A stretch of 13,987 nt of DNA from Caryophanales bacterium UBA3631 (GCA_002374055.1 DFLA01000045.1:1-13987), one strand, 5' to 3'. Positions 7,237 through 13,987 are shown, counted from the stretch's first letter. Numbers and translations are program-made. The notes: a model not told the origin generated them from the letters alone.

Positions 7237-7944
7237 ATGGAAAAGATAATTGAACTTAAGAATGTTTATAAATATTATAAGATGGGTGAAAAAAGAGTTA
7301 CAGCATTAAAGGATATTGATCTAGATATTTATAAAGGTGAAATAGTTGTTATTTTAGGCCCAAGTGGAAGTGGTAAGACAACTCTTCTTAATGTTTGTTC
7401 GGGGCTTGATATTGTATCTAAAGGAAAAATTATATTTGGTGGTAAAAATATAACTAAATATAGTGATAGAAGATTAACGCTATTTCGTAAAAAAAATCAT
7501 GGATTTATATTCCAAACTTATAATTTGTTAGAAAACTTAAATGTGTATGAGAATGTTTTAGTTGGTGCTAATTTAAGCCATAGTAAAGAAGATATTGACA
7601 AGATTATAAAAACAGTTGGCCTTACTTCACATAAAAAGAAATATATGTATGAATTATCAGGTGGAGAGCAACAAAGAGTATCTATTGCCAGGGCTCTTGC
7701 TAAAAATCCTAAAGTTATGTTCTGTGATGAACCAACTGGAGCCTTAGATGAAAAGACAGGTAAGAAAGTTTTAGATGCTTTAGTTAAGGCTAATGAAAAG
7801 ATTGGAACTACAATTATTGTTGTTACACATAATCCAGGAATTGCTTTAATAGGTGATCGAATTATAAAAATGAATAGTGGTACTATAATTGATATATTTA
7901 AAAATAAAAAAAGAATACCTGCTAAAGATATTCCATGGGGATAA
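7237..7944 (+). CDS. ABC transporter ATPase B (MacB/LolD-type)
   Basis: Second ATP-binding subunit of the same operon, 235 residues from the ATG at 7237. Walker A GPSGSGKTT (41-49), Q93, signature LSGGE (140-144), Walker B with D164 and E165, and H198 are all intact, so neither ATPase of the pair is degenerate. It is clearly paralogous to the upstream ATPase (shared blocks FCDEPTGALDEKTGK and VTHNP) but far from identical. An in-frame GTG at 7231 adds two residues. I prefer the ATG because MEKIIELKNVYK is the normal family start and GGGAG/AGGTG lie just ahead; the two are only six bases apart. The tail RIPAKDIPWG parallels that of ATPase A. A terminator follows directly. Confidence 0.94.
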   Translation: MEKIIELKNVYKYYKMGEKRVTALKDIDLDIYKGEIVVILGPSGSGKTTLLNVCSGLDIVSKGKIIFGGKNITKYSDRRLTLFRKKNHGFIFQTYNLLENLNVYENVLVGANLSHSKEDIDKIIKTVGLTSHKKKYMYELSGGEQQRVSIARALAKNPKVMFCDEPTGALDEKTGKKVLDALVKANEKIGTTIIVVTHNPGIALIGDRIIKMNSGTIIDIFKNKKRIPAKDIPWG

Positions 7945-7964
7945 GACACTTTTGTGTCTTTTTT
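7943..7964 (+). terminator. Terminator of the ABC operon
   Basis: AAGACAC (7943-7949) pairs with GTGTCTT (7954-7960) around TTTT, followed by Ts to 7964. The TAA stop of ATPase B (7942-7944) merges into the stem. Confidence 0.85.
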
Positions 7965-7977
7965 CGTATATAAGTGT

Positions 7978-8000
7978 TATAATAATAATTAGTTAGAGAG
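7978..8000 (+). promoter_or_regulatory. Probable polA -10 box and ribosome site
   Basis: TATAAT (7978-7983) follows the ABC terminator, but the expected -35 position falls in the terminator stem (TGTCTT) and matches poorly. GAGAG (7996-8000) is the ribosome site for the ATG at 8009, eight bases on. The promoter is therefore weak or needs confirmation. Confidence 0.4.
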
Positions 8001-8008
8001 TTGATATT

Positions 8009-10606
8009 ATGAATAAAATAGTTTTGGTTGATGGAAATAATCTGTTATTTAGAAGTTATTATGCCACGGCATATTCCGGTAATTTTATGCGTAATAGTAA
8101 GGGGTTTCCTACTAATGCTTTATTAGGGTTTGCTAATATGATTAATAAGATAATTGATGAAGAAAAACCAGAGTATATTATAGTCGCATTTGATAAGGGT
8201 AAAACATTTAGACATCAGAAATATGATTTTTATAAAGGTGAAAGAAGAGAAACACCTGATGAATTAAAAATACAATTTCCAATTGCTAAAGATATGCTTG
8301 ATGCGATGGGAATAACTTATTATGAAATTGATAATTATGAGGCTGATGATATTATTGGTACGTTTGCTAAATATTGTGATGATGATCCTGAATTTATTGG
8401 AACTATTGTTAGTAGTGATAAAGATTTGTTACAATTAATTAGTTCCGATATAGATATTAAACTATTAAAACAAAAAGATTATATCAGATATGATTTAGAG
8501 GGATTTAAAAAAGAGTATGGTATAGATCCTATTAATATAATTGATTTAAAAGCACTTATGGGAGATGCTTCTGATAATATACCAGGTGTCAAAGGTGTAG
8601 GAGAAAAAACAGCCTTAAAACTTTTACATGAATATAAAACGATAGATAATTTGTATAATCATATTGATGAAATAAAAGGTAAACTAAAAGATAAATTAGT
8701 TGATGGTAAAAAAGATGCTTATATGAGTTATGAAATTGCGACTATCGTTAAAACTGTACCTATCGATATAACAATGAGTGATTTAGTATATAAAGGTATT
8801 AATGAACAAAAATTAATAAAAATTTATGATGAATTAGAATTTAAATCATTAATAAAAAAATTAAATTTAAAAGAATCAAATCATCAGAAAGAAGAAATAA
8901 AATATAAAGTTGTTGAAGATCCTAATGATATTAAACTTACTAAAGATAGTGCGATTTATTTAGAAGTTTTAGGAGTTAATTATCATACAGCTGAAAGATT
9001 AGGGTTAGGTTTATATAATGATGTAGATGGTGCATATTTTATACCAGAAGATAAGATAGTTGATGCATATCCATTTTTTAGAGATTATATAAAATATACT
9101 TATGATTTTAAAAAGTTATATGTAACATTTAAATGGTATAAGTTAGAAATAACTAATAAAATATTTGATACTATGATTGCAGCTTATTTACTTGATTATA
9201 GTGCGAAAGAAGATCCATCTTATTTAGCAAGTGATTTAGGTTATAATCTTGATTATACTGAAACAGTTTATGGGAAAAATAAGCGCAAGAAACCTGATCA
9301 AGAAGTGATTGTTAAATCGGTTGTAGAACGAGTTAAGTTTATTTATGATATAGTTAATAATTTAAAAGAAGAGTTAAAGGCACAAGAAGTAGAAGAGTTA
9401 TTTTATGATATTGAAATGCCACTTGCACGAACACTAGGTAATATGGAATATAGTGGAGTATGTGTAAACAAAAAAACATTAGATAATATGGGTGAAAAAA
9501 TTAATGAGAGTATTGATATATTAACTAAGGAAATATACGATTATGCAGAGTGTGAATTTAATATTTCCTCTCCACGAGAACTAGGTAATATTCTATTTGA
9601 AAAGTTGGGATTGCCACATGGTAAAAAGAATAAACTAGGTTATTCAACTTCTATTGATGTCCTTAATAAATTAAGAGATAAACATCCAATAGTAAATAAA
9701 GTATTAGATTATCGTATGCTTACTAAGTTATATAGTACTTATATTGAAGGATTAAAAAATACGATTTTAAATGATGGTAAGATTCATACTATATATACTC
9801 AGACATTAACGCGTACAGGAAGATTATCATCGATTGAACCAAATCTTCAAAATATTCCTGTTAGAAATGAATATGGTAGAATGATTAGAAAAGCATTTGT
9901 TCCTAGTGAAGATTCGATATTAATAAGTAGTGATTATTCACAAATTGAACTTAGGGTATTCGCACATATAGCTAATAACGAAACTTTAATTGATGCTTTT
10001 AGAAATAATTTAGATATTCATGCCAAAACAGCGGCTGATATTTTAAGAGTGGATATAAATGATGTAACTAAAGAAATGCGTAGAATAGCTAAGGCAGTAA
10101 ACTTTGGTATTATATATGGAATTAGTAGTTTTGGACTTTCTGAGAATGTTGGAATACCAGTTAAAGAAGCAAAGAAATTTATGAATGATTATTTTGCTGC
10201 GTATCCTGGTATTAAAGATTATATGGAAAAAAATAAAGAAGAGGCCAGGCTAAATGGATATGTAAAAACAATATTTAATAGAAAAAGATTGATTCCAGAG
10301 ATTAATGATAGAAACTTTATAGTAAGAAATCAGGGTGAGAGAATCGCACTTAATACTCCAATTCAAGGTAGTGCGGCTGATATTATGAAAAAAGCTATGA
10401 ATGATGTTGCATTAGAATTTAAAAAGAATGATCTAAAGAGTAAATTGATATTGCAAGTACACGACGAAATTATAATAGACTGTAAAAAAGATGAAAAGGA
10501 TATTGTTGTCAAAATATTAAAAGAAAAAATGGAAAATGCATATAAGTTAAGTGTACCACTTAAAGTAGATATAAATATTGGTAATACTTGGTATGAGGCA
10601 AAATAG
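8009..10606 (+). CDS. polA: DNA polymerase I
   Basis: Gap-filling and primer-removing repair polymerase, 865 residues. The N-terminal 5'-nuclease (1 to about 285) keeps its acidic metal ligands: D8, D62, E111/D113/D114, D137/D139, D186/D189, with the helix-hairpin-helix IPGVKGVGEK at 191-200. The middle 3'-5' exonuclease-like domain (about 300-470) is degenerate: the DxE motif is replaced by IYLEVL (316-321), and only the FDTM aspartate (D387) appears to remain. Proofreading is therefore probably lost, as in Taq and Bacillus Pol I. The C-terminal polymerase has motif A DYSQIEL with D642, the finger helix R691...K695...F699...Y703, and motif C QVHDE with D819 and E820. F699 predicts strong discrimination against dideoxynucleotides, as in E. 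coli. No terminator follows; transcripts probably run into the serS T-box region. Confidence 0.97.
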   Translation: MNKIVLVDGNNLLFRSYYATAYSGNFMRNSKGFPTNALLGFANMINKIIDEEKPEYIIVAFDKGKTFRHQKYDFYKGERRETPDELKIQFPIAKDMLDAMGITYYEIDNYEADDIIGTFAKYCDDDPEFIGTIVSSDKDLLQLISSDIDIKLLKQKDYIRYDLEGFKKEYGIDPINIIDLKALMGDASDNIPGVKGVGEKTALKLLHEYKTIDNLYNHIDEIKGKLKDKLVDGKKDAYMSYEIATIVKTVPIDITMSDLVYKGINEQKLIKIYDELEFKSLIKKLNLKESNHQKEEIKYKVVEDPNDIKLTKDSAIYLEVLGVNYHTAERLGLGLYNDVDGAYFIPEDKIVDAYPFFRDYIKYTYDFKKLYVTFKWYKLEITNKIFDTMIAAYLLDYSAKEDPSYLASDLGYNLDYTETVYGKNKRKKPDQEVIVKSVVERVKFIYDIVNNLKEELKAQEVEELFYDIEMPLARTLGNMEYSGVCVNKKTLDNMGEKINESIDILTKEIYDYAECEFNISSPRELGNILFEKLGLPHGKKNKLGYSTSIDVLNKLRDKHPIVNKVLDYRMLTKLYSTYIEGLKNTILNDGKIHTIYTQTLTRTGRLSSIEPNLQNIPVRNEYGRMIRKAFVPSEDSILISSDYSQIELRVFAHIANNETLIDAFRNNLDIHAKTAADILRVDINDVTKEMRRIAKAVNFGIIYGISSFGLSENVGIPVKEAKKFMNDYFAAYPGIKDYMEKNKEEARLNGYVKTIFNRKRLIPEINDRNFIVRNQGERIALNTPIQGSAADIMKKAMNDVALEFKKNDLKSKLILQVHDEIIIDCKKDEKDIVVKILKEKMENAYKLSVPLKVDINIGNTWYEAK

Positions 10607-10610
10607 ATGA

Positions 10611-10639
10611 TTGACATCAATAAACTAATATGATAGTAT
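10611..10639 (+). promoter_or_regulatory. Promoter of the serS T-box transcript
   Basis: A perfect TTGACA (10611-10616) and TAGTAT (10634-10639) are 17 bases apart, with an extended -10 TG at 10631-10632. It starts five bases after the polA stop codon. Transcription should begin near 10646, just before Stem I of the T-box. Confidence 0.8.
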
Positions 10640-10654
10640 TTTATATATAAAGCA

Positions 10655-10837
10655 ATGAAGGAACTAAGTAATAAAGTAATTATTGATAGAGACTTTGTGG
10701 GTGGTGTAAACAAAGAATAATCTTTATGAAATCTATTCCAGAGTGAAATGTAAACATTTCCGGTAAAGCCGTTATCTAAATTAAGTAAAAAGAGGATGGT
10801 ACCGTCTTATAGACTCCTTATGGTACTATCTTTTTTT
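10655..10837 (+). ncRNA. T-box riboswitch, serine-specific, controlling serS
   Basis: This leader senses uncharged tRNA-Ser and switches between terminator and antiterminator. Stem I can be folded by eye: GGAA (10660-10663) with TTCC (10736-10739); the loop-E strands AGTA (10667-10670) and GAA (10728-10730); ATAAAG with CTTTAT; ATTATT with AATAAT; and CTTTG with CAAAG closing a distal loop containing GGGTGGTGTAAA. The specifier one base after GAA is TCT (10732-10734), a serine codon, followed by A; TCC at 10737-10739 is the alternative and also serine. A GAAATG/CATTTC hairpin follows (10745-10760). The T-box AGGATGGTACCGTC is at 10793-10806. The antiterminator pairs AGGA+GTC with GAC+TCCT (10812-10818). 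The terminator pairs GATGGTACC with GGTACTATC (10822-10830) before seven Ts. Confidence 0.93.
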
Positions 10838-10905
10838 GTTATAAATAAAGATGCAAAAGTTTATACATGGCTTTATATGATGTGTTAGATGAGAGGAGAG
10901 ATAAA

Positions 10906-12183
10906 ATGATTGATATTAAATTAATAAGAGAAAATAAAGAATTAGTAAAAGAGAATATTAAAAAGAAATTTCAAGATCATAAGTTACCACTTGTTGATGA
11001 AGTATATGATTTAGACTTAAGATTTAGAGAAGTAAAAGCGCAAGGTGATCAACTAAGAAGTTTAAAAAATAATAAGAGTAGTGAAATAGGATCATTAATG
11101 CGTGAAGGTAAAAAAGATGAAGCTATGAAGATAAAAGATGAAATAGCTAAGTATAATGAAGAAATTAATGATTTAGAAAAAGAAGAAGAGAAATTAACTA
11201 AAGAAATAAATGATAGAATGATGGTTATTCCTAATATTATTGATGAATCTGTTCCAATTGGTGAAGATGATACTAAAAATGTGGAAATACAAAAATATGG
11301 AGAACCAGTTGTTCCAGATTATGAAATACCTTATCATGCTGATATTATTGAAAAATTAAATGGTATGGATAAAGATGCTGCAGGTAGAACTAGTGGACAA
11401 GGATTTTATTATTTACTTGGTGATATTGCTCGTTTACATGAAGCTGTGCTTGCATATGCTAGAGATTTTATGATAAATAAAGGATTTACTTATGCTATTC
11501 CTCCATTTATGATCAGAAGTGATGTAGTAACAGGTGTTATGAGTTTTGAAGAGATGGATGCTATGATGTATAAAATTGAAGGTGAAGATTTATACTTAAT
11601 AGGTACTAGTGAGCATTCAATGATTGGTAAGTTTAAAGATCAAATAGTTAAGGAAGATAGTCTTCCTATAACTATGACTTCATATTCACCATGTTTTAGA
11701 AAAGAAGGTGGATCACATGGTCTTGAAGAAAGAGGATTATATCGTGTTCATCAGTTTGAAAAACAAGAAATGATTGTATTATGCAAAGAAGAAGAAGCAA
11801 TGGATTGGTACAATAAGATGTGGTCTTATACAGTTGAATTCTTTAGAAGCTTAGATGTTCCAGTACGAACACTTGAATGTTGTAGTGGGGATTTAGCTGA
11901 TTTAAAAGTAAAATCTTGCGATGTTGAAGCTTGGAGTCCAAGACAAAAGAAATATTTTGAGGTTGGTTCATGTTCAACATTGGGTGATGCACAAGCACGT
12001 CGTCTAGGTATTAGAACAAAAGGTAAAAATGGAACATATTATGTTAATACATTAAATAATACAGTAGTCGCAACTCCGCGTGGTTTAATTGCTGTTATAG
12101 AAAATAATTATAATGAAGATGGTACTATTACTGTTCCAGAAGTTCTTAGACCATATATGGGTGGAACTGACATTATAAAATAA
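10906..12183 (+). CDS. serS: Seryl-tRNA synthetase, divergent type
   Basis: Class II synthetase charging tRNA-Ser with serine, 425 residues from the ATG at 10906. That start has AGGAG seven bases upstream and gives the typical MIDIKLIREN opening; an in-frame ATG at 10867 lacks a ribosome site. The N-terminal tRNA-binding coiled coil covers about 35-105. Class II landmarks are TSEH (234-237), motif 2 FRKEGG...GLYRVHQFEKQE (264-288), the EVGSCSTLGDAQARR block (352-366) and motif 3 with R392. Compared with the common bacterial form, motif 2 (SHGLEERG instead of SAGRDTRG) and motif 3 (TLNNTVVATPRGLIAVIEN) are unusual, so it belongs to a divergent SerRS branch. Expression is governed by the upstream serine T-box, and a terminator follows the stop. 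Confidence 0.97.
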   Translation: MIDIKLIRENKELVKENIKKKFQDHKLPLVDEVYDLDLRFREVKAQGDQLRSLKNNKSSEIGSLMREGKKDEAMKIKDEIAKYNEEINDLEKEEEKLTKEINDRMMVIPNIIDESVPIGEDDTKNVEIQKYGEPVVPDYEIPYHADIIEKLNGMDKDAAGRTSGQGFYYLLGDIARLHEAVLAYARDFMINKGFTYAIPPFMIRSDVVTGVMSFEEMDAMMYKIEGEDLYLIGTSEHSMIGKFKDQIVKEDSLPITMTSYSPCFRKEGGSHGLEERGLYRVHQFEKQEMIVLCKEEEAMDWYNKMWSYTVEFFRSLDVPVRTLECCSGDLADLKVKSCDVEAWSPRQKKYFEVGSCSTLGDAQARRLGIRTKGKNGTYYVNTLNNTVVATPRGLIAVIENNYNEDGTITVPEVLRPYMGGTDIIK

Positions 12184-12191
12184 TATATATT

Positions 12192-12217
12192 AGAGGTGAG
12201 TTTATCATCTCTTTTTT
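12192..12217 (+). terminator. Terminator of serS
   Basis: AGAGGTGA (12192-12199) pairs with TCATCTCT (12205-12212), with one G-T pair and loop GTTTA, followed by six Ts. It sits nine bases after the serS stop codon. Confidence 0.8.
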
Positions 12218-12226
12218 GTTTTTAGA

Positions 12227-12255
12227 TTGACATTTAATGAATATTTTTTTATAAT
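12227..12255 (+). promoter_or_regulatory. Consensus promoter of the NUDIX regulator operon
   Basis: TTGACA (12227-12232) and TATAAT (12250-12255) are separated by exactly 17 bases, a full consensus pair. Such a strong promoter is usually held in check, and the inverted repeat that follows is a candidate operator. Confidence 0.88.
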
Positions 12256-12258
12256 AGG

Positions 12259-12275
12259 TGTGTCTAAAAAACACA
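12259..12275. promoter_or_regulatory. Candidate operator TGTGT-N7-ACACA
   Basis: A perfect 5-base inverted repeat, TGTGT (12259-12263) and ACACA (12271-12275), lies across the expected transcription start and just ahead of the ribosome site AAAGGAG (12276-12282). Its place suits autorepression by the regulator encoded directly downstream, but such a short repeat can be chance. Confidence 0.35.
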
Positions 12276-12287
12276 AAAGGAGAATTT

Positions 12288-12950
12288 ATGAAGGAAGAAT
12301 ATAAAAATATAGTTGAATCTGTTATTGGTATATTTACCGAAGTAGATTCTAAAATAAAGATATTATTAGTAAGAAAAAAAGATGAACCATATAAGAATTA
12401 TTGGGTATTACCATCTGCTATTTTAAATAATAATGATACTATTGAAGATAGTTTAAATGATATAGTTATTAATCAGATAGGTCTTTCAGATATTAGTTTT
12501 GAGCACGATAATGTATTTGGAAGTTTAGATAGGGATCCAGATAAGAGAGTAATTGCTTTATCTTATATTAGTTTTATTGATAGTGTTAGTGTTGAATTAA
12601 AGAAAGTAGATACTGATTATGAGATTGATTGGTTTGATATTGATTCCTTACCTCGTCTTGGATACGATCATGAAAGTATTGTATTGTCAGCTATTAATCG
12701 TTTAAAGAAACGTATATATGATATTGATGTTCTTACTAAATTATTCCCAAGCGATTTTACTTTACCTGAAATTCAAAGAATATATGAACAGGTATTAGAA
12801 ACTAAGTTTGATCGTCGTAATTTTAGAAAGAAATTTATCGCACTTAATTTAATTGAAGATACGGGATATGTTACTGATGGTGTTGGTAGACCAGCAAAAT
12901 TATATAGATTTAAAGATGATATAAGTGATGGAGATGATTATAATGAATAA
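12288..12950 (+). CDS. NUDIX plus winged-helix regulator, NrtR-like
   Basis: Probable DNA-binding transcriptional regulator, 220 residues, with a NUDIX fold (about 8-145) and a C-terminal winged helix (about 147-208). The NUDIX box is degenerate: after LPSAIL and the acidic TIEDS (51-55), the usual REUxEE is replaced by NDIVIN (57-62) before QIGL. Pyrophosphohydrolase activity is probably lost and the domain should bind a ligand, ADP-ribose-like in NrtR. The C-terminal part has the family pattern FTLPEIQRIYE, RRNFRKKF and GRPAKLYRF. The start is the ATG at 12288 with AAAGGAG in front; an in-frame upstream GTG has no ribosome site. The target pathway is unknown, since no NAD or sugar genes lie nearby. 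Its last codons overlap the next gene by eight bases. Confidence 0.88.
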   Translation: MKEEYKNIVESVIGIFTEVDSKIKILLVRKKDEPYKNYWVLPSAILNNNDTIEDSLNDIVINQIGLSDISFEHDNVFGSLDRDPDKRVIALSYISFIDSVSVELKKVDTDYEIDWFDIDSLPRLGYDHESIVLSAINRLKKRIYDIDVLTKLFPSDFTLPEIQRIYEQVLETKFDRRNFRKKFIALNLIEDTGYVTDGVGRPAKLYRFKDDISDGDDYNE

Positions 12951-13431
12951 TAGAGGTTGGGGACTTGATGTAATGCTTAGGCTTTGCTCAGTTATTGGAA
13001 TTGCTTTGATTGTAGTCGCAATTATTTATAATTTTTATTATAAGAAAAATGTTGGTGGATTTGATAAGGATGGTGTTGATACTGAATATAATACTTCAGA
13101 TGAAAACTATCAATATTCCACTGATACTAGAAGCGAAGATGATACATATGTTACAGAGTCAAAAAAGACATATGATGATATATTAGAAGAGATGAAAGTG
13201 GCTAGTGATACTTATGTAACTAATCATTATAATAATCTTAAATCAGGATCAGTAAGAATATCATTGGATAGTTTAATTGAAGATAAGTTATTAGATACTA
13301 TTTATGCATTAGATGATAATACAGTTATTTGTAATGGTTATGTTGATTATAGTATTAATGGTGGTAGTAAAGAGTATAAATCATATTTAAAATGTGGTGA
13401 TCTTTATAAGACAGATGGATATCAAGAATAG
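12943..13431 (+). CDS. Single-pass membrane protein, prepilin-like start
   Basis: Unrecognised 162-residue protein. A short N-terminus, MNNRGWGLDVML, leads into a single hydrophobic helix (about 10-33), then a stop-transfer YYKKN. An acidic, Ser/Thr/Tyr-rich linker follows (about 38-75), and then a C-terminal domain with two cysteines, VICNGYVDY (C130) and YLKCGDLYKTDGY (C151), that could form a disulfide outside the cell. The GWGL start recalls the G-F-x-L start of type IV prepilins, but the +5 glutamate is missing. The ATG at 12943 overlaps the regulator's stop, with GGAG (12930-12933) nine bases upstream; an ATG at 12925 is open too but has no better site. The overlap implies translational coupling with the NUDIX regulator. 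The end of the gene forms part of the terminator. Confidence 0.75.
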   Translation: MNNRGWGLDVMLRLCSVIGIALIVVAIIYNFYYKKNVGGFDKDGVDTEYNTSDENYQYSTDTRSEDDTYVTESKKTYDDILEEMKVASDTYVTNHYNNLKSGSVRISLDSLIEDKLLDTIYALDDNTVICNGYVDYSINGGSKEYKSYLKCGDLYKTDGYQE

Positions 13432-13443
13432 TCCATCTGTTTT
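13411..13443 (+). terminator. Terminator overlapping the membrane-protein stop
   Basis: ACAGATGGA (13411-13419) pairs perfectly with TCCATCTGT (13432-13440) around a 12-base loop, followed by a short T-run to 13443. The 5' arm encodes the last residues of the protein, and the TAG stop (13429-13431) is in the loop. Confidence 0.75.
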
Positions 13444-13453
13444 GTAGTATTAA

Positions 13454-13482
13454 TTGAAATTGTATACTATTTTTAGTATAAT
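13454..13482 (+). promoter_or_regulatory. Promoter of the dus gene
   Basis: TTGAAA (13454-13459) and TATAAT (13477-13482) are 17 bases apart. The expected start point near 13489 gives a leader of about 30 bases before the ATG at 13521. Confidence 0.8.
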
Positions 13483-13520
13483 TATTAGGGTATTTACTAA
13501 TTAAAATGGTTGGTGATTTA

Positions 13521-13987
13521 ATGGGATTTAAGATTAAAGATATTAATATTAATAATCAAGTTGTACTGGCGCCAATGGCTGGTATATCTAATCCGGCATA
13601 TATAAAAATATGTGAAGAAATGGGTGTAGGATATGCAGTTACTGAATTAATAAGTTCTGAGGCTATAATTAGGAATAATAAAAAGACATTAGATATGTTA
13701 AATGGAATAGAATCATTAAATATTCCTGTTGCTGTTCAAATATTTGGTTCAGATCCTAATCATATGGCTAAGGCTGCTAAAATGTTAGTTGATTTATATA
13801 ATATTAAGATAGTTGATATTAATATGGGGTGTCCAGTACCTAAGGTAGCTCTTAAAGCAGAATCTGGAAGTGCTTTATTAAAGAATCCTAAAAAGGTATA
13901 TGATATTGTAAAGGCAGTAGTAGATGCTGTTTCTATACCAGTCACGGTTAAAATAAGAAGTGGTTGGGATAGTAATAGTATTAATGC
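13521..13987 (+). CDS. tRNA-dihydrouridine synthase, DusB-type (3' end missing)
   Basis: FMN enzyme that reduces uridine to dihydrouridine in the tRNA D-loop. The first 155 codons are present and the frame runs off the window. It opens with the TIM-barrel strand VVLAPMAGISNPAY (14-27), which binds FMN. TELISSEA (41-48) and VQIFGSDP (72-79) follow, then INMGCPVPK (100-108) with the catalytic cysteine C104, the lysine-containing ALKAESGSALL (110-120), and VKIRSGWD (143-150). These are standard Dus motifs, closest to the DusB/YhdG type of Bacillota. GGTGA lies just ahead of the ATG at 13521; an in-frame ATG at 13506 would add five residues but lacks its own ribosome site. It is not possible to say what follows. 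Confidence 0.94.
   Translation, partial: MGFKIKDININNQVVLAPMAGISNPAYIKICEEMGVGYAVTELISSEAIIRNNKKTLDMLNGIESLNIPVAVQIFGSDPNHMAKAAKMLVDLYNIKIVDINMGCPVPKVALKAESGSALLKNPKKVYDIVKAVVDAVSIPVTVKIRSGWDSNSIN

Noticed and set aside
7518..7949. Minus-strand open frame of 143 codons
   Set aside because: It is antisense to the Walker and signature region of ATPase B; its sequence mirrors conserved ABC codons and shows no family of its own.
10363..10713. Minus-strand open frame of 116 codons
   Set aside because: It is antisense to the end of polA and to the T-box Stem I, both of which are firmly identified.
10867..10905. Longer serS start giving 13 extra residues
   Set aside because: There is no ribosome site ahead of the ATG at 10867, whereas the ATG at 10906 has AGGAG and gives the usual SerRS N-terminus.
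12258..12287. Upstream GTG start for the NUDIX regulator
   Set aside because: It falls at or before the predicted transcription start, and the ATG at 12288 has a proper AAAGGAG.
13760..13945. Minus-strand open frame of 61 codons
   Set aside because: It lies opposite the catalytic region of the dus gene, with no supporting signal.

Overview
The window reads as a compact chromosomal segment of a low-GC Gram-positive bacterium (Bacillota, most likely a gut-type Bacilli or Erysipelotrichia lineage near the Mollicutes). Supporting signs are the very AT-rich sequence, near-consensus TTGACA/TATAAT promoters, strong AGGAG-type ribosome sites, a tRNA-Ser T-box in front of serS, and a polA whose proofreading domain is degenerate. 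The standard code fits: tryptophan is TGG, the long genes carry no in-frame TGA, and TGA ends one gene. The taxon is an inference.

Region 1 (1-1155) is accessory in character. It holds a CFI-box-CTERM protein, a decayed gene tail with an HDRY...YHCGAS motif, an orphan hairpin, and a possible 37-residue Cys-containing ORF. That ORF converges on the metallophosphoesterase at a shared bidirectional terminator.

Region 2 (1139-3769, minus strand) is a cell-envelope block: two paralogous VanY-type D,D-carboxypeptidases, each with an N-terminal membrane anchor or signal, then a calcineurin-like metallophosphoesterase. A terminator separates the two vanY genes. A near-perfect promoter starts on the stop codon of the second and drives the phosphoesterase.

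Region 3 (3894-7964, plus strand) is a three-gene ABC operon, ATPase-permease-ATPase, divergent from vanY. The permease contains two FtsX/MacB-type halves in one chain and is flanked by two different but intact ATPases. This is the most interesting system in the window: probably an asymmetric (heterodimeric) exporter or lipoprotein/antimicrobial-peptide transporter, unit complete in one transcript.

Region 4 (7978-13987, plus strand) is mostly housekeeping: polA; a serine T-box riboswitch and serS; a NUDIX plus winged-helix regulator of the NrtR type overlapping a gene for a single-pass membrane protein with a short prepilin-like start; and the 5' part of a tRNA-dihydrouridine synthase gene that runs off the end. 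Most transcription units have their own promoter and intrinsic terminator, and several stop codons lie inside the terminator hairpins. I found no CRISPR array, insertion sequence, tRNA or rRNA.
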